Source: Armatimonadota bacterium (GTDB lineage: Bacteria; Armatimonadota; Armatimonadia; Armatimonadales; Capsulimonadaceae). From it: a stretch of 49,023 nt of DNA. Shown here in pieces: positions 8,277-15,835 of the stretch (within the stretch, counting starts at the first letter, position 1; every line of letters starts with the position of its first letter). The stretch is taken from contig JANXNV010000086.1 in assembly GCA_025353925.1 (NCBI GenBank), positions 1 to 49,023 of the forward strand, written 5' to 3'. The notes under the pieces were generated by a model. The model made no database searches, was not told the origin of the DNA, and saw nothing but the letters and a program-made list of their open reading frames with translations. Both the position numbers and the translations under genes were made by a program.

Positions 8277-9209
8277 TCAAGAAGCGGAAGCCGTTGCCCC
8301 CATGAGCCAAAACAGGACTGCCATACGCACGGCAACCCCGTTCGTGACCTGCTCGGTGATCACCGCAATCTCTGGGTCATCCGCCAGTGCCGACGCTATC
8401 TCGACTCCCCGGTTCATCGGACCTGGATGCAGCACAGTCACATCGGGGGCGGCACTCGACAGCTTTGCTTTGCTGACGCCAAAAAGCCGCGCGTACTCGC
8501 GGACTGATGGAAAGAACGCCGAGTCTTGCCGCTCAAGCTGAATGCGCAGGATGTTCACCACATCCGCCCCGCGCAGACCCACTTCCAGGTTCGTAAAGAC
8601 TTCCACCGGCAGCTGTTCCGCATCGGCAGGGAGAAGAGTCGGCGGTGCGATTAGCCGGATTCTGGCCCCCATCGTATGCAGGCCCCAAATATTGGAGCGG
8701 GCGACCCTGCTGTGCAGAATATCGCCGACAATTGCCACCGTCAGGCCTTCCAGCCGTCCCTTGACCTGCCGGATAGTCAGCAGGTCCAGCAGGCCCTGAG
8801 TCGGATGCTCATGCGTTCCGTCTCCGGCATTGATCACGGGCTTGCTCGGCACGTGCTGTGCCGCCAGATGGGCGGCTCCGCTCAGCGGGTGGCGTATGAC
8901 GAATGCATCGATCCCCATTGCATCCAGGGTCAGCATGGTATCCTTCAGCGACTCACCCTTGACCGCACTGCTAGTCGTCCCCGCCAGGCTGTACGTGTCC
9001 GCCGACATGATTTTGGCGGCGGCCTCGAAGGAAGTTCGGGTACGCGTACTCGGCTCGAAGAAAAGGGTCGCGACGGATTTGCCGCGCAGCGTCGGTACTT
9101 TCTTGACGGGCCGGGCGACAATTTCGCGAAACGAATCCGCCGTATCCAGTAGGTAGGTGATTTCTTCCGCCGTCAGACTTTGCAGGTCCAGCAGATCTTT
9201 ACGCTTCAT
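8277..9209 (-). CDS. pyrB: Aspartate carbamoyltransferase catalytic subunit
   Basis: 310 residues, the usual length for PyrB. The carbamoyl-phosphate loop FEPSTRTRTSFE (residues 51–62) and HEHPTQGLLD (133 onward) are diagnostic, and HPGPMNRG is present near the C-terminus. The enzyme condenses carbamoyl phosphate with aspartate. No regulatory subunit gene (pyrI) is visible, so control is more likely through PyrR and by partnership with the type I dihydroorotase encoded two genes downstream. It follows pyrR by 13 bases without an obvious SD, so coupling to pyrR translation is likely. Confidence 0.97.
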   Translation of the reverse strand: MKRKDLLDLQSLTAEEITYLLDTADSFREIVARPVKKVPTLRGKSVATLFFEPSTRTRTSFEAAAKIMSADTYSLAGTTSSAVKGESLKDTMLTLDAMGIDAFVIRHPLSGAAHLAAQHVPSKPVINAGDGTHEHPTQGLLDLLTIRQVKGRLEGLTVAIVGDILHSRVARSNIWGLHTMGARIRLIAPPTLLPADAEQLPVEVFTNLEVGLRGADVVNILRIQLERQDSAFFPSVREYARLFGVSKAKLSSAAPDVTVLHPGPMNRGVEIASALADDPEIAVITEQVTNGVAVRMAVLFWLMGATASAS

Positions 9210-9222
9210 GAGCTTGTCGCGT

Positions 9223-9774
9223 TCATATCACAGCATCTTTATAGATCACGACTTTGTCCTCGCCGTCGAGCTCGCTGAGAAACACCTTGACGAACTCCCG
9301 GCGGCCCGTGGGCAGGTTCTTCCCGACATAATCGGGCCGGATTGGCACCTCCCGGTGACCTCGGTCGATCAGCACGGCAAGCTGGGTCACTGCGGGTCGG
9401 CCCAAGTCCACCAGAGCACCCAGTGCCGCCCGGACCGTACGACCCGTGAAGATCACTTCATCAACCAGAACCAGCTTTTTGCCTTCAATATCGAAGGGAA
9501 TCTGCGTCGTGCCGACTTTAGGCTGATATGTCCGGAAATCATCCCGGTAAAGGGAGATGTCAAGCTGCCCTACCGGAACCGGGCTGCCCTCGATCCGCGC
9601 AATCGCATCCGCCAGCCGCTGCGCGAGTGGAGCGCCTTTGCGCAGGATTCCGACAATTGCCAGTCCTTCGACGCCGCGATTCTTCTCCAAAATCTCGTGC
9701 GCGATCCGTGTCCAGGCGCGGCGCATCTCATCCGCATCCATGATCGTGGCAGCTTGTTCGGGTTCAGTCGGCAT
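9223..9774 (-). CDS. pyrR: PyrR: RNA-binding regulator / uracil phosphoribosyltransferase
   Basis: 183 residues. Type I phosphoribosyltransferase fold with the PRPP loop [13 protein letters not shown] (101–113) and the PyrR-specific N- and C-terminal stretches ([28 protein letters not shown]). Such proteins bind UMP and a hairpin in the nascent pyr leader, lowering expression when pyrimidines are plentiful; many also form UMP from uracil and PRPP. As first gene of the operon, with a matching RNA hairpin just upstream (9879–9909), it almost certainly autoregulates. An AAAGG SD lies nine bases before the ATG. Confidence 0.96.
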   Translation of the reverse strand: MPTEPEQAATIMDADEMRRAWTRIAHEILEKNRGVEGLAIVGILRKGAPLAQRLADAIARIEGSPVPVGQLDISLYRDDFRTYQPKVGTTQIPFDIEGKKLVLVDEVIFTGRTVRAALGALVDLGRPAVTQLAVLIDRGHREVPIRPDYVGKNLPTGRREFVKVFLSELDGEDKVVIYKDAVI

Positions 9775-9832
9775 CGGGCAGAGCCTTTGTAGTATGTATA
9801 GTTCAGGAGTAAGTGCGGAAAAGGGGCGTTAC

Positions 9833-9867
9833 GGCGCAGGCTTGGAAGTTGTGAATAGCCTGACGCC
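9833..9867 (-). promoter_or_regulatory. Second stem-loop of the pyr leader (possible attenuator element)
   Basis: On the reverse strand, GGCGTCAGGCT (9867–9857) pairs with AGCCTGCGCC (9842–9833): ten pairs with one bulged T around a 14-base loop. It lies between the PyrR hairpin and the pyrR start. It is not followed at once by a U-run (only a UUUU about ten bases later), so it is a poor intrinsic terminator. It could be the partner structure that is switched when PyrR binds. The pairing is seen; the role is guessed. Confidence 0.4.
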
Positions 9868-9878
9868 AGTGGACGCTG

Positions 9879-9909
9879 CCTTTCCCGCCTCACAGGACGG
9901 ATTTAAAGG
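9879..9909 (-). promoter_or_regulatory. PyrR-binding RNA hairpin in the pyr operon leader
   Basis: Reading the transcript, the upper stem CCGUC/GGCGG (9900–9896 with 9889–9885) closes the six-base loop CUGUGA. This matches the conserved UCCNGNGAGG core of PyrR-binding loops in firmicute and other pyr leaders. A lower stem CCUUU/AAAGG (9909–9905 with 9883–9879) is separated by an internal purine-rich loop. The hairpin starts about seven bases after the predicted transcription start and lies 105 bases before the pyrR ATG. The 5' CCUUU could alternatively pair with the pyrR SD AAAGG (9788–9784). Confidence 0.8.
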
Positions 9910-9922
9910 TTACGATAACTGT

Positions 9923-9951
9923 ATTATAACGGCTCCCAAAGATTTTGTCAA
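9923..9951 (-). promoter_or_regulatory. Consensus sigma-70 promoter of the pyrimidine operon
   Basis: On the reverse strand TTGACA (9951–9946) and TATAAT (9928–9923) are both perfect and separated by 17 bases. The predicted start is near 9916, giving a leader of about 142 bases that holds the PyrR hairpin. The -35 box overlaps the last codons of the upstream glycoside-hydrolase-like gene. Such a strong promoter fits an operon whose output is limited afterwards by attenuation or translational repression. Confidence 0.9.
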
Positions 9952-12110
9952 GGCGAAGTTTGCACTCGTCCCCGTAAAACCGAAATCGAGTACGCGGGCA
10001 GTGTGACCACTGACCCCCCTAGCCGTGAATGCACCGGGGGCAAATTCGGAGAGGGAAAGCCCGCAGCTTTATTTGGGTGCCATTGATACTGCGCCGGGCC
10101 ATACTGGTACAGGTCGGATCCGGGCTGGAATGAAGCCACTTTGCTTCCCGGTGTGCTGAAACGCACGGAGACCGGGTGCGCGGCTTTCGGGTCCTTGTTC
10201 AGCAGTAGTACCGACCACAATCCGTCCGGACGATGCAGAGCATAGGCTGTCACCAGAGGCAGGCCGAAACGGTTGTGAATATCCGAGCTTACTCGGTACA
10301 CAGAATGCCGCTCGTTCGAACCCGGCAACGCCCACTGCTGCGTCAAAAGCTGCGCGGCGTAAAATGTCGGAAGGGGCTGCAGCGACTGGCTCTGGGATTT
10401 TGAGAGCAGCAAGGTGAGATTTCCCCAGGAATCGCAGCCGTCTTTTTCGCGGATTGGGCCGTCCGGTTCATAGCCGTACAGATAGGCCATGGAGCCGCCC
10501 AGAGTGAGAAATTGCGCGGCGATCTCAGCATTGAGCAGTGCGGCGGGCATCTCCATCTCCGTCTGCCCTGCGAACGCCGAGTAACCATACTCACTGATGA
10601 TCCAGGGGATATGTGTTGAAAGCCCTTCGGCCTGCAAGCGGGCCAGAGAGTTTTCCAGCAGCCTGGGTTCCAAGGCAAGCTGCGGGGCAGGTGGGGCGCA
10701 GATATTGTCGAAAGGATACCATTCAAACGAGAAGAATGCGAAGTCGGACGTGTGGCCGCGAATTTTGAGGTAGCGGAGAAAACGCCGCAGCCAGGAACAA
10801 TCCCCGCGTGCATCGGGCCAGGTGACCCAGCCGTCAATTGCGGTCTGGAAGCTCGGGCCGCCGAGCTGCAGTGATGGGTCAACCCGGTGCAAAGCATCGG
10901 CCCACTGGATATACACTGCCCCGTAGTCCTCCGGGGAGCAGTACTGCCCGTCCGGCTCCTCCCCAAGCTCCATACGGTTGACCGGGTACCCACACGCCCG
11001 CAAGTACTTCAGCTCAGAAATGGCGTTTTCCGGAGTATCGTAGAGCAGACCAGTCGGCATCAGCACGGGCTGGCCGCAAGTCAAGCCGGAATGGAACACG
11101 CGGTCGAACCCCGGCTGCTCCACATGCGGGTCACGATCAATGGCGCGGTGCCAGGGATCGGTGGAAGAAGTAAAGATCACGGTCTGACGTGTGCCGTCGG
11201 GAGCGTGAATGAGACAGTCGTGCAGCCTTCCCTCTGTGTTCAGTGTCCCCAGCTTAATTTCACGGATGGCAACGCCTAGACGATCTCGGATATCGCCGTC
11301 TTCAGAGGCACCGCCCCCGCCTTCTGTCATGCAGACGCGTACATAACGGGTTTTGAGAGATGATTTGCACAAGGAGAGAATCGCCTGCCCCCCTACCCCC
11401 TTTGTGATCAGCCCATGTGCAAAAGTCCGCCACTGCCCCTCACCCAGCGTGTCATCGATGCTTTTCTCGTCTGTACTTTCGTCAGAGCCAGTCCAATACT
11501 GGACTTCGTATTGCTGAGCATAGGGTTTACCCCAGGCGATCTGAATGGCATTGATGGGACGCTTTCGACCGAGATTGATCAGCACCCAATGCGGATGCGC
11601 GGCATTTCCCTCTCCGGTAAAGTATTTGTCTAGATAGGGATTGCTCTTCCAGAAAGTGGACGGGTCGCCGTCATCAATGCGGGAATAGCCATCATTGTTG
11701 GCCTGGTCGATGGTATTGCCACGGCGCGGCAGCTTGTAGCCAAAGCAGCGCGAAATCATACTGTCAGGCTTAGACGATGAAGTCCAGTATCCCTCCCCAT
11801 TCCCGCTCCAAGTTCCGAAGGGATTCCAGTGCCAGGCTTCCACACCAAGCTCTGTCCGCAGCCTATAAGTCAGCGGGCGCAGTCCGGCGGAACGCATGGC
11901 TTTGAGATTGGCCGGGGTATAGACTACCGCCACTGCGCCCTCATTCAGCCCGTCCACTCCGGCCCCAAGTGCCTGGGTCGGGACAAAGACTGCAGCAGGT
12001 CTTGGCGTAACATGGACAGTGACAGTTTGTGCGTAGGAGCAGGGGAGAAAGTGAATTGAAAATAGCAGCAGGACCAGCAAAAACAGAGTGCTGGTTTTAT
12101 GAGACATCAT
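9948..12110 (-). CDS. Secreted glycoside-hydrolase-like protein with discoidin-type domain
   Basis: 720 residues with a signal peptide (LFLLVLLLFSIHFLPCSYAQ, residues 9–28). Residues about 140–290 look like an F5/8-type C (discoidin) carbohydrate-binding domain: IDDGDPSTFWKS, WVLINLGRKRPINAIQIAWG, RYVRVCMTE. From about 340 a TIM-barrel like clan GH-A follows, with NRMELGEEPDG (380–388, where acid/base enzymes usually have NEP) and WIISEYGY (Glu507, nucleophile position). The C-terminal 150 residues look like an all-beta domain. It resembles GH39/GH79-type enzymes but the family is uncertain. It overlaps the DUF5678 gene by 14 bases and should share its promoter. Confidence 0.75.
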   Translation of the reverse strand: MMSHKTSTLFLLVLLLFSIHFLPCSYAQTVTVHVTPRPAAVFVPTQALGAGVDGLNEGAVAVVYTPANLKAMRSAGLRPLTYRLRTELGVEAWHWNPFGTWSGNGEGYWTSSSKPDSMISRCFGYKLPRRGNTIDQANNDGYSRIDDGDPSTFWKSNPYLDKYFTGEGNAAHPHWVLINLGRKRPINAIQIAWGKPYAQQYEVQYWTGSDESTDEKSIDDTLGEGQWRTFAHGLITKGVGGQAILSLCKSSLKTRYVRVCMTEGGGGASEDGDIRDRLGVAIREIKLGTLNTEGRLHDCLIHAPDGTRQTVIFTSSTDPWHRAIDRDPHVEQPGFDRVFHSGLTCGQPVLMPTGLLYDTPENAISELKYLRACGYPVNRMELGEEPDGQYCSPEDYGAVYIQWADALHRVDPSLQLGGPSFQTAIDGWVTWPDARGDCSWLRRFLRYLKIRGHTSDFAFFSFEWYPFDNICAPPAPQLALEPRLLENSLARLQAEGLSTHIPWIISEYGYSAFAGQTEMEMPAALLNAEIAAQFLTLGGSMAYLYGYEPDGPIREKDGCDSWGNLTLLLSKSQSQSLQPLPTFYAAQLLTQQWALPGSNERHSVYRVSSDIHNRFGLPLVTAYALHRPDGLWSVLLLNKDPKAAHPVSVRFSTPGSKVASFQPGSDLYQYGPAQYQWHPNKAAGFPSPNLPPVHSRLGGSVVTLPAYSISVLRGRVQTSP

Positions 12111-12369
12111 CCGTGTCTACCAAACCCTCTTCGGTCCCGACTTGATGAATGTAAACGGAAACATAGCCCCAAGTTCGGTAGAAACGCAGGGCTAGTTCCG
12201 CTTCATCAAAGTCGGAATCTACGATGCGGCCTTCGTAGACGGCCACATATTGGCCGAAGTAGCGGTCGATTTCCGGCTGAGGCATCTGGTTGAAGGCGGC
12301 GACTTCCTTCCAGAAAGGTGCTTTCTCCAGTGCCTCACGCGGGCGGGTATCTTCGAACGGTGACGACAT
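12097..12369 (-). CDS. Small DUF5678-like protein
   Basis: 90 residues from ATG 12369, chosen because AGAGGAA lies just upstream and the predicted transcription start (near 12382) leaves no room for the longer frame. The middle, QYVAVYEGRIVDSDFDEAEL, matches the short DUF5678 pattern (a beta strand 'YVA...G.IVD' followed by a helix), found in small bacterial proteins of unknown role. The acidic C-terminus ends DTDDVS. It lies directly after pafA but has its own promoter, so a functional tie to the proteasome is not shown. Confidence 0.7.
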   Translation of the reverse strand: MSSPFEDTRPREALEKAPFWKEVAAFNQMPQPEIDRYFGQYVAVYEGRIVDSDFDEAELALRFYRTWGYVSVYIHQVGTEEGLVDTDDVS

Positions 12370-12388
12370 AGGGGGTTCCTCTGCCGCC

Positions 12389-12417
12389 AGTATAACAGAG
12401 CCGGCCCTGCCTGTCAA
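12389..12417 (-). promoter_or_regulatory. Near-consensus sigma-70 promoter for the DUF5678/glycoside-hydrolase pair
   Basis: On the reverse strand TTGACA (12417–12412), 17 bases, TATACT (12394–12389). The predicted start is about 12382, 13 bases before the ATG at 12369 with an SD in between. It separates this pair from the proteasome operon that ends with pafA at 12439. Confidence 0.85.
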
Positions 12418-12438
12418 GCGGAGGCATTCGCCAGGGCA

Positions 12439-13917
12439 CTAAAGGCCACCCGCAAAGGAGGATGCTTCGTCTTTATAGGTATTGAACGGGTTTTTCAATT
12501 CTAAGTGCTGACGCTTATTAATGTAAATTAAATCCCAGTCGATCACATAATCACGCGAGTTGTTTGCCAGAAGCTTATCTATAACGATCCCACGGCCTTT
12601 AGCACGGGTGTTGGTGGGCGGCATCATTGTTGCCTCAAAGATGCGCCGATCCGTCGTCGCCCGCTCAATTTGCCCCGACTGTTCCAGCCCGTAATAAAGG
12701 CTGGTCTCCGGGTTGACATTGTGGTATTCCAAATCGAGAGAGTGCAGAACGTCATCTCCCCACTGCACGGCCCCGTTTTCGGAATCGATAAAGTCTTCCA
12801 TCATCTTCCGCTTCGCCACCCAGTCCAGCTTGGTCGCCAGCAGGTAAGGATCTTTTTCGAGGTTGTCCAGGCAATATTCCCACTCGACCAGAATATGGTC
12901 TGTCTGGGCATCCCGGCCCGTATAACGCTCTTTGGCGGCATTGAGATACATCCGCTGCAAGTCGACTGCCGGGATCGTATCGCCGTTCTTGCGCTTGACC
13001 AGCCATTTCCAGCTCTGATCACGCGAGACACTCTTCAGGGCTTCCAAAGGGTCATGCAGCTCGACATCTGGCAGCAGAATCCCATCCTCGATCAGGTCCA
13101 GCACGATACTGGTCGTGCCGATCTTCAGCAGCGTCGCGTATTCGGACATATTGCATTCGCCAAACAGAATATGCAGCCGGTGCAGATTTGAGTAGTTGTA
13201 GTACGAATCCCACTTCGGGTTGATAATCGCCCTGTTGAATCGCACGCGTGAGCTGATTGTCTTCACGATGTGGTCGGCCCGCTGTGAAAGCTGAAAGTCA
13301 ACGGTCGGATCGGCTTCAACGCCGTAGAAGTTGCCGACCCACTGGTAGTCCACCTCATAATCCGAGATGGTCATGATATTGTTTTTCAGGCTCTTGTAGT
13401 TCAGCCGGTGACCACCGACCCGCCCTACCCCAGCAAATATCTGGCGCGTCACCAGAAATGGCAGGAGGTAGGAGAGTGCTTCGAGGAAGAAACGATCATC
13501 AATCGCCACCAGGAAGTTTTCGTGGCACCCAAACGTATGCCCGCCGAAATGGTCCACGGAGTTCGAGTGGAACGACACTTTATCCTGCAGATCCAGCTCG
13601 CGCAGGAGCCTCTGCAAAATCACGCGCCCGGCTTTGTCATAAGCCACTGCATCGGCAAAGTCGGTGCATTCCGGGGTCGCGTACTCCATGTGTGAACCCA
13701 CGGCATCAATATAAAGCCGCCCGCCGGAGCGCAGGAAACCGCCGCAGCGGGCCGGTTCAAACGCGTAATCCCGGGCATGCAAGTCAATCAGACCCAGCTT
13801 ATCTTTCAGAAAAGCATGGTCCTTGACCTGCTCCACAATCGACTCCGCCGTACCGGCGGAGTCGTCACTTACCAGGCAGCCGAACTCAGTTTCGATGCCG
13901 AAGATACGTTTGTCCAT
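12439..13917 (-). CDS. pafA: Pup/UBact–protein ligase PafA
   Basis: 492 residues. A carboxylate–amine ligase of the glutamine synthetase-like PafA/Dop family: FGIETEFG at the N-terminus (Glu9, metal/ATP), RLYIDAVGSHMEYATPEC with the likely catalytic base Asp71, FGCHENFL, and the PafA-type C-terminal domain (DYVIDWDLIYINKRQ, LKNPFNTYKDEA). It lacks the long Dop loop, which separates it from the Dop homologue at 15836. It would join the modifier's C-terminal Glu to lysines of target proteins. There is one extra residue (Ala72) after the catalytic Asp compared with the usual LYLDVGSHPEYAT. It is the last gene of the operon, 32 bases after prcA, with SD AGGA. Confidence 0.93.
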   Translation of the reverse strand: MDKRIFGIETEFGCLVSDDSAGTAESIVEQVKDHAFLKDKLGLIDLHARDYAFEPARCGGFLRSGGRLYIDAVGSHMEYATPECTDFADAVAYDKAGRVILQRLLRELDLQDKVSFHSNSVDHFGGHTFGCHENFLVAIDDRFFLEALSYLLPFLVTRQIFAGVGRVGGHRLNYKSLKNNIMTISDYEVDYQWVGNFYGVEADPTVDFQLSQRADHIVKTISSRVRFNRAIINPKWDSYYNYSNLHRLHILFGECNMSEYATLLKIGTTSIVLDLIEDGILLPDVELHDPLEALKSVSRDQSWKWLVKRKNGDTIPAVDLQRMYLNAAKERYTGRDAQTDHILVEWEYCLDNLEKDPYLLATKLDWVAKRKMMEDFIDSENGAVQWGDDVLHSLDLEYHNVNPETSLYYGLEQSGQIERATTDRRIFEATMMPPTNTRAKGRGIVIDKLLANNSRDYVIDWDLIYINKRQHLELKNPFNTYKDEASSFAGGL

Positions 13918-13949
13918 GTGTCGTTCCTGCTAAAATCAGTCCTACGAAC

Positions 13950-14744
13950 TTAACCCTGCGTGTACTGGCCGGTCGTCTCCAAAAGCTCGCTGTCGGAGAG
14001 CAGTCGAAAGCGGCTCTCCCGTGTCGTATCCCGCTCCAAAACTCCTGCCTCGACAATCCAGCCTTTGCCGAGATGCTCCTTGATAAACGCCGAGACATCT
14101 TTGGGGCCTTCCCCGTCGGTGGAATAATCGGCATCGGCACGATCTTCCGACTCGAGGTGCTTCATCCCGACACCCCAGGCATAAAGGGCAGCGCGAAGGC
14201 CTGCCGCGAGCGTGGGGGTACCGCTTTCGGTCTCAGACTTTAGATGCTCGCGCATCCGGTCTTCGGCATAGGCGGTTCCGGCGACGACGGCATGATCCGG
14301 TGCCGTGGAGAACTCTCCATCATACGAAAGCAGCATCAAGCGGTCGCGATCGGGCGTCTTGCCCATTTCCGCAAAAATGCCTTTCAGGACGACCGGCTGG
14401 GCGAAAGGATCACTGTAGATCTTTTTGATCGCCGGGGAAAGCCGGAAGCTGACCAGCCTCTGCACACTGACATCGTCGGGCGAGCGCTGGAAACCTTCAG
14501 CATGGGCGACATCAATGGCGGCGACGCGGATCTGCTCCACATCGCTCTGGTTGCCAATCGCACTAAACATCAGCTTGTCGTAGATCTCGTAGACTTTGCG
14601 CTGCGTCTGACGCGCAGATAGCAGCAGCAGGCCGCCATCATAGGTCATAGCCACAACAGGGCTGCCGTCTTTCAGACGATCTTCGATATATTCATTTCGC
14701 TGCTGGATACTTTCGTTCCAGTCATAGGGACTATAGGAAGGCAA
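13950..14744 (-). CDS. prcA: Proteasome alpha subunit
   Basis: 264 residues starting at TTG (14744) with GGAG seven bases upstream. The N-terminal PYDWNESIQQRNEYIEDRL resembles the gate-forming tail and H0 helix of bacterial alpha subunits. VVAMTYDGGLLLLSARQT aligns with the strand where beta subunits carry the catalytic Thr; there is no catalytic Thr and no propeptide. LSPAIKKIYSD and LAAGLRAALYAWG fit the alpha fold. It forms the outer rings of the 20S particle and docks the ARC/Mpa ATPase. It follows prcB by 20 bases. The sequence is less typical than prcB, but context makes the call firm. Confidence 0.88.
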   Translation of the reverse strand: MPSYSPYDWNESIQQRNEYIEDRLKDGSPVVAMTYDGGLLLLSARQTQRKVYEIYDKLMFSAIGNQSDVEQIRVAAIDVAHAEGFQRSPDDVSVQRLVSFRLSPAIKKIYSDPFAQPVVLKGIFAEMGKTPDRDRLMLLSYDGEFSTAPDHAVVAGTAYAEDRMREHLKSETESGTPTLAAGLRAALYAWGVGMKHLESEDRADADYSTDGEGPKDVSAFIKEHLGKGWIVEAGVLERDTTRESRFRLLSDSELLETTGQYTQG

Positions 14745-14764
14745 TATGTTTCTCCAGAATAAAC

Positions 14765-15544
14765 CTACCGACCGAGTGCAGCCTTGATTTCGGCCTCACT
14801 GAAGTCGCGGATACCATCGGCGGTAATGTACTTGGCTGCGGGCAGGAACTTCGCCGAACCGCCGGTCGCCGTGTCGAGATCTGCGGCAATATCCAAGAGC
14901 GTGAGCGTCTCGCGCAGTGCCGTGTCGCGGTCCATCTCACGGAAGGGGCCTTTAGTTTTGAGAATGTACTCAAATGCACCCTTGATCGGAGCCGAGCCGC
15001 TGCCTGCCGCTCCGTACTCGGCCGTCTCAAACTGGCCGCCGAGCACATCGTAGAAGTAGATACGGCCCTGGTTCGTGTCACGGTCAAACGTGGACAGCAC
15101 AGGGATAAATGCCCCGATCCCCTGCAAAGCGGCAGGGACATTGTTCGCGATGACCCGCTGCAATTCCATTAGCTTGCCGTCCTGCGACATGGGCTGAAGC
15201 TGGGAACGCTCAAAATATTTGAACGCATGTCGTAAGTAGCGTACGACTTCGACGCTTTTGGCGAAGGAGCCGGAGATCGAGATCAGCGTATAGTCATCGA
15301 GTGCCAAGACTTTCTCCGCCTGATCGTACATGACCGTGTAGCCCGCTGTGGCACGTCGATCTGCGACATTGATCAAGCCATCCTTGTACTTGACGGCGAT
15401 CACGGTGGTGCCATGCGTGTCCACGACACGCGTGCCGGGGACATTCGGGATCGGAGTTGGCATCGGCAGCCGGTCGTAATTTATTGGCTTCTCGGTAAAC
15501 AGGTCGGCGAAGCCGCCCGCACCCGGGGTATCGAATCGAAGCAT
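14765..15544 (-). CDS. prcB: Proteasome beta subunit (catalytic)
   Basis: 259 residues. A 45-residue propeptide precedes the processing site THG|TTVIAVKYKDG. Autocleavage at Gly45 would expose Thr46 as the N-terminal nucleophile, and VADRRATAGY follows as in other beta subunits. GSGSAPIKGAFEY and ETLTLLDIAADLDTATGG are typical downstream motifs. It forms the inner, proteolytic rings with PrcA. It sits 47 bases after the UBact gene and directly before prcA, the order seen in mycobacteria (pup–prcB–prcA). Confidence 0.95.
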   Translation of the reverse strand: MLRFDTPGAGGFADLFTEKPINYDRLPMPTPIPNVPGTRVVDTHGTTVIAVKYKDGLINVADRRATAGYTVMYDQAEKVLALDDYTLISISGSFAKSVEVVRYLRHAFKYFERSQLQPMSQDGKLMELQRVIANNVPAALQGIGAFIPVLSTFDRDTNQGRIYFYDVLGGQFETAEYGAAGSGSAPIKGAFEYILKTKGPFREMDRDTALRETLTLLDIAADLDTATGGSAKFLPAAKYITADGIRDFSEAEIKAALGR

Positions 15545-15591
15545 TCGGAAATAACCTTTTCTTAATGTCGGCTTGCAATACGAGCCGATTA

Positions 15592-15780
15592 CTACTGGCC
15601 GCTGCGCTGGCGGTAACGACGAGCCTGGTCGGGATCGACCCGTTTCATGCGCTTAAGCAAATCGCTGCGGTCGGGCCGCTCGACATCGGGCTTGCTCGGG
15701 CCAGTTTCGTCGCCTTCCTTACGGAGGGGATCGGCGGGAGCGGAGGGCCGGGTGGCACGGTCATCATCGGTTACTGGCAT
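15592..15780 (-). CDS. ubact: UBact: prokaryotic ubiquitin-like modifier (Pup homologue)
   Basis: 62 residues, strongly polar and probably disordered, with no Cys, Trp or Phe. The C-terminal half (SDLLKRMKRVDPDQARRY, then RQRSGQ) matches the UBact group of Pup-like modifiers described from non-actinobacterial phyla, which end in RSG(E/Q) instead of GG(E/Q). The terminal Gln would need deamidation to Glu by Dop before ligation by PafA. The start has GAGAGGA eight bases upstream. Its position between dop and prcB is the conserved one. It contains five Lys/Arg-rich turns that could serve ARC coiled-coil binding. Confidence 0.92.
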   Translation of the reverse strand: MPVTDDDRATRPSAPADPLRKEGDETGPSKPDVERPDRSDLLKRMKRVDPDQARRYRQRSGQ

Positions 15781-15835
15781 TGTCGTATTCCTCTCAAAGT
15801 GTGTTCGGTCAATTGTATTCTGTGTTTTGTGCGGC

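Noticed and set aside
9833-9867. Reading the second pyr leader hairpin as a classic intrinsic terminator
   Set aside because: The ten-pair stem is strong, but no U-run follows directly; only a UUUU about ten bases later. It is kept as a possible regulatory stem only.
15592-15780. Treating the 62-residue modifier as a chance open frame
   Set aside because: It has a good SD, lies exactly between dop and prcB, and its C-terminal half matches UBact/Pup-type modifiers.
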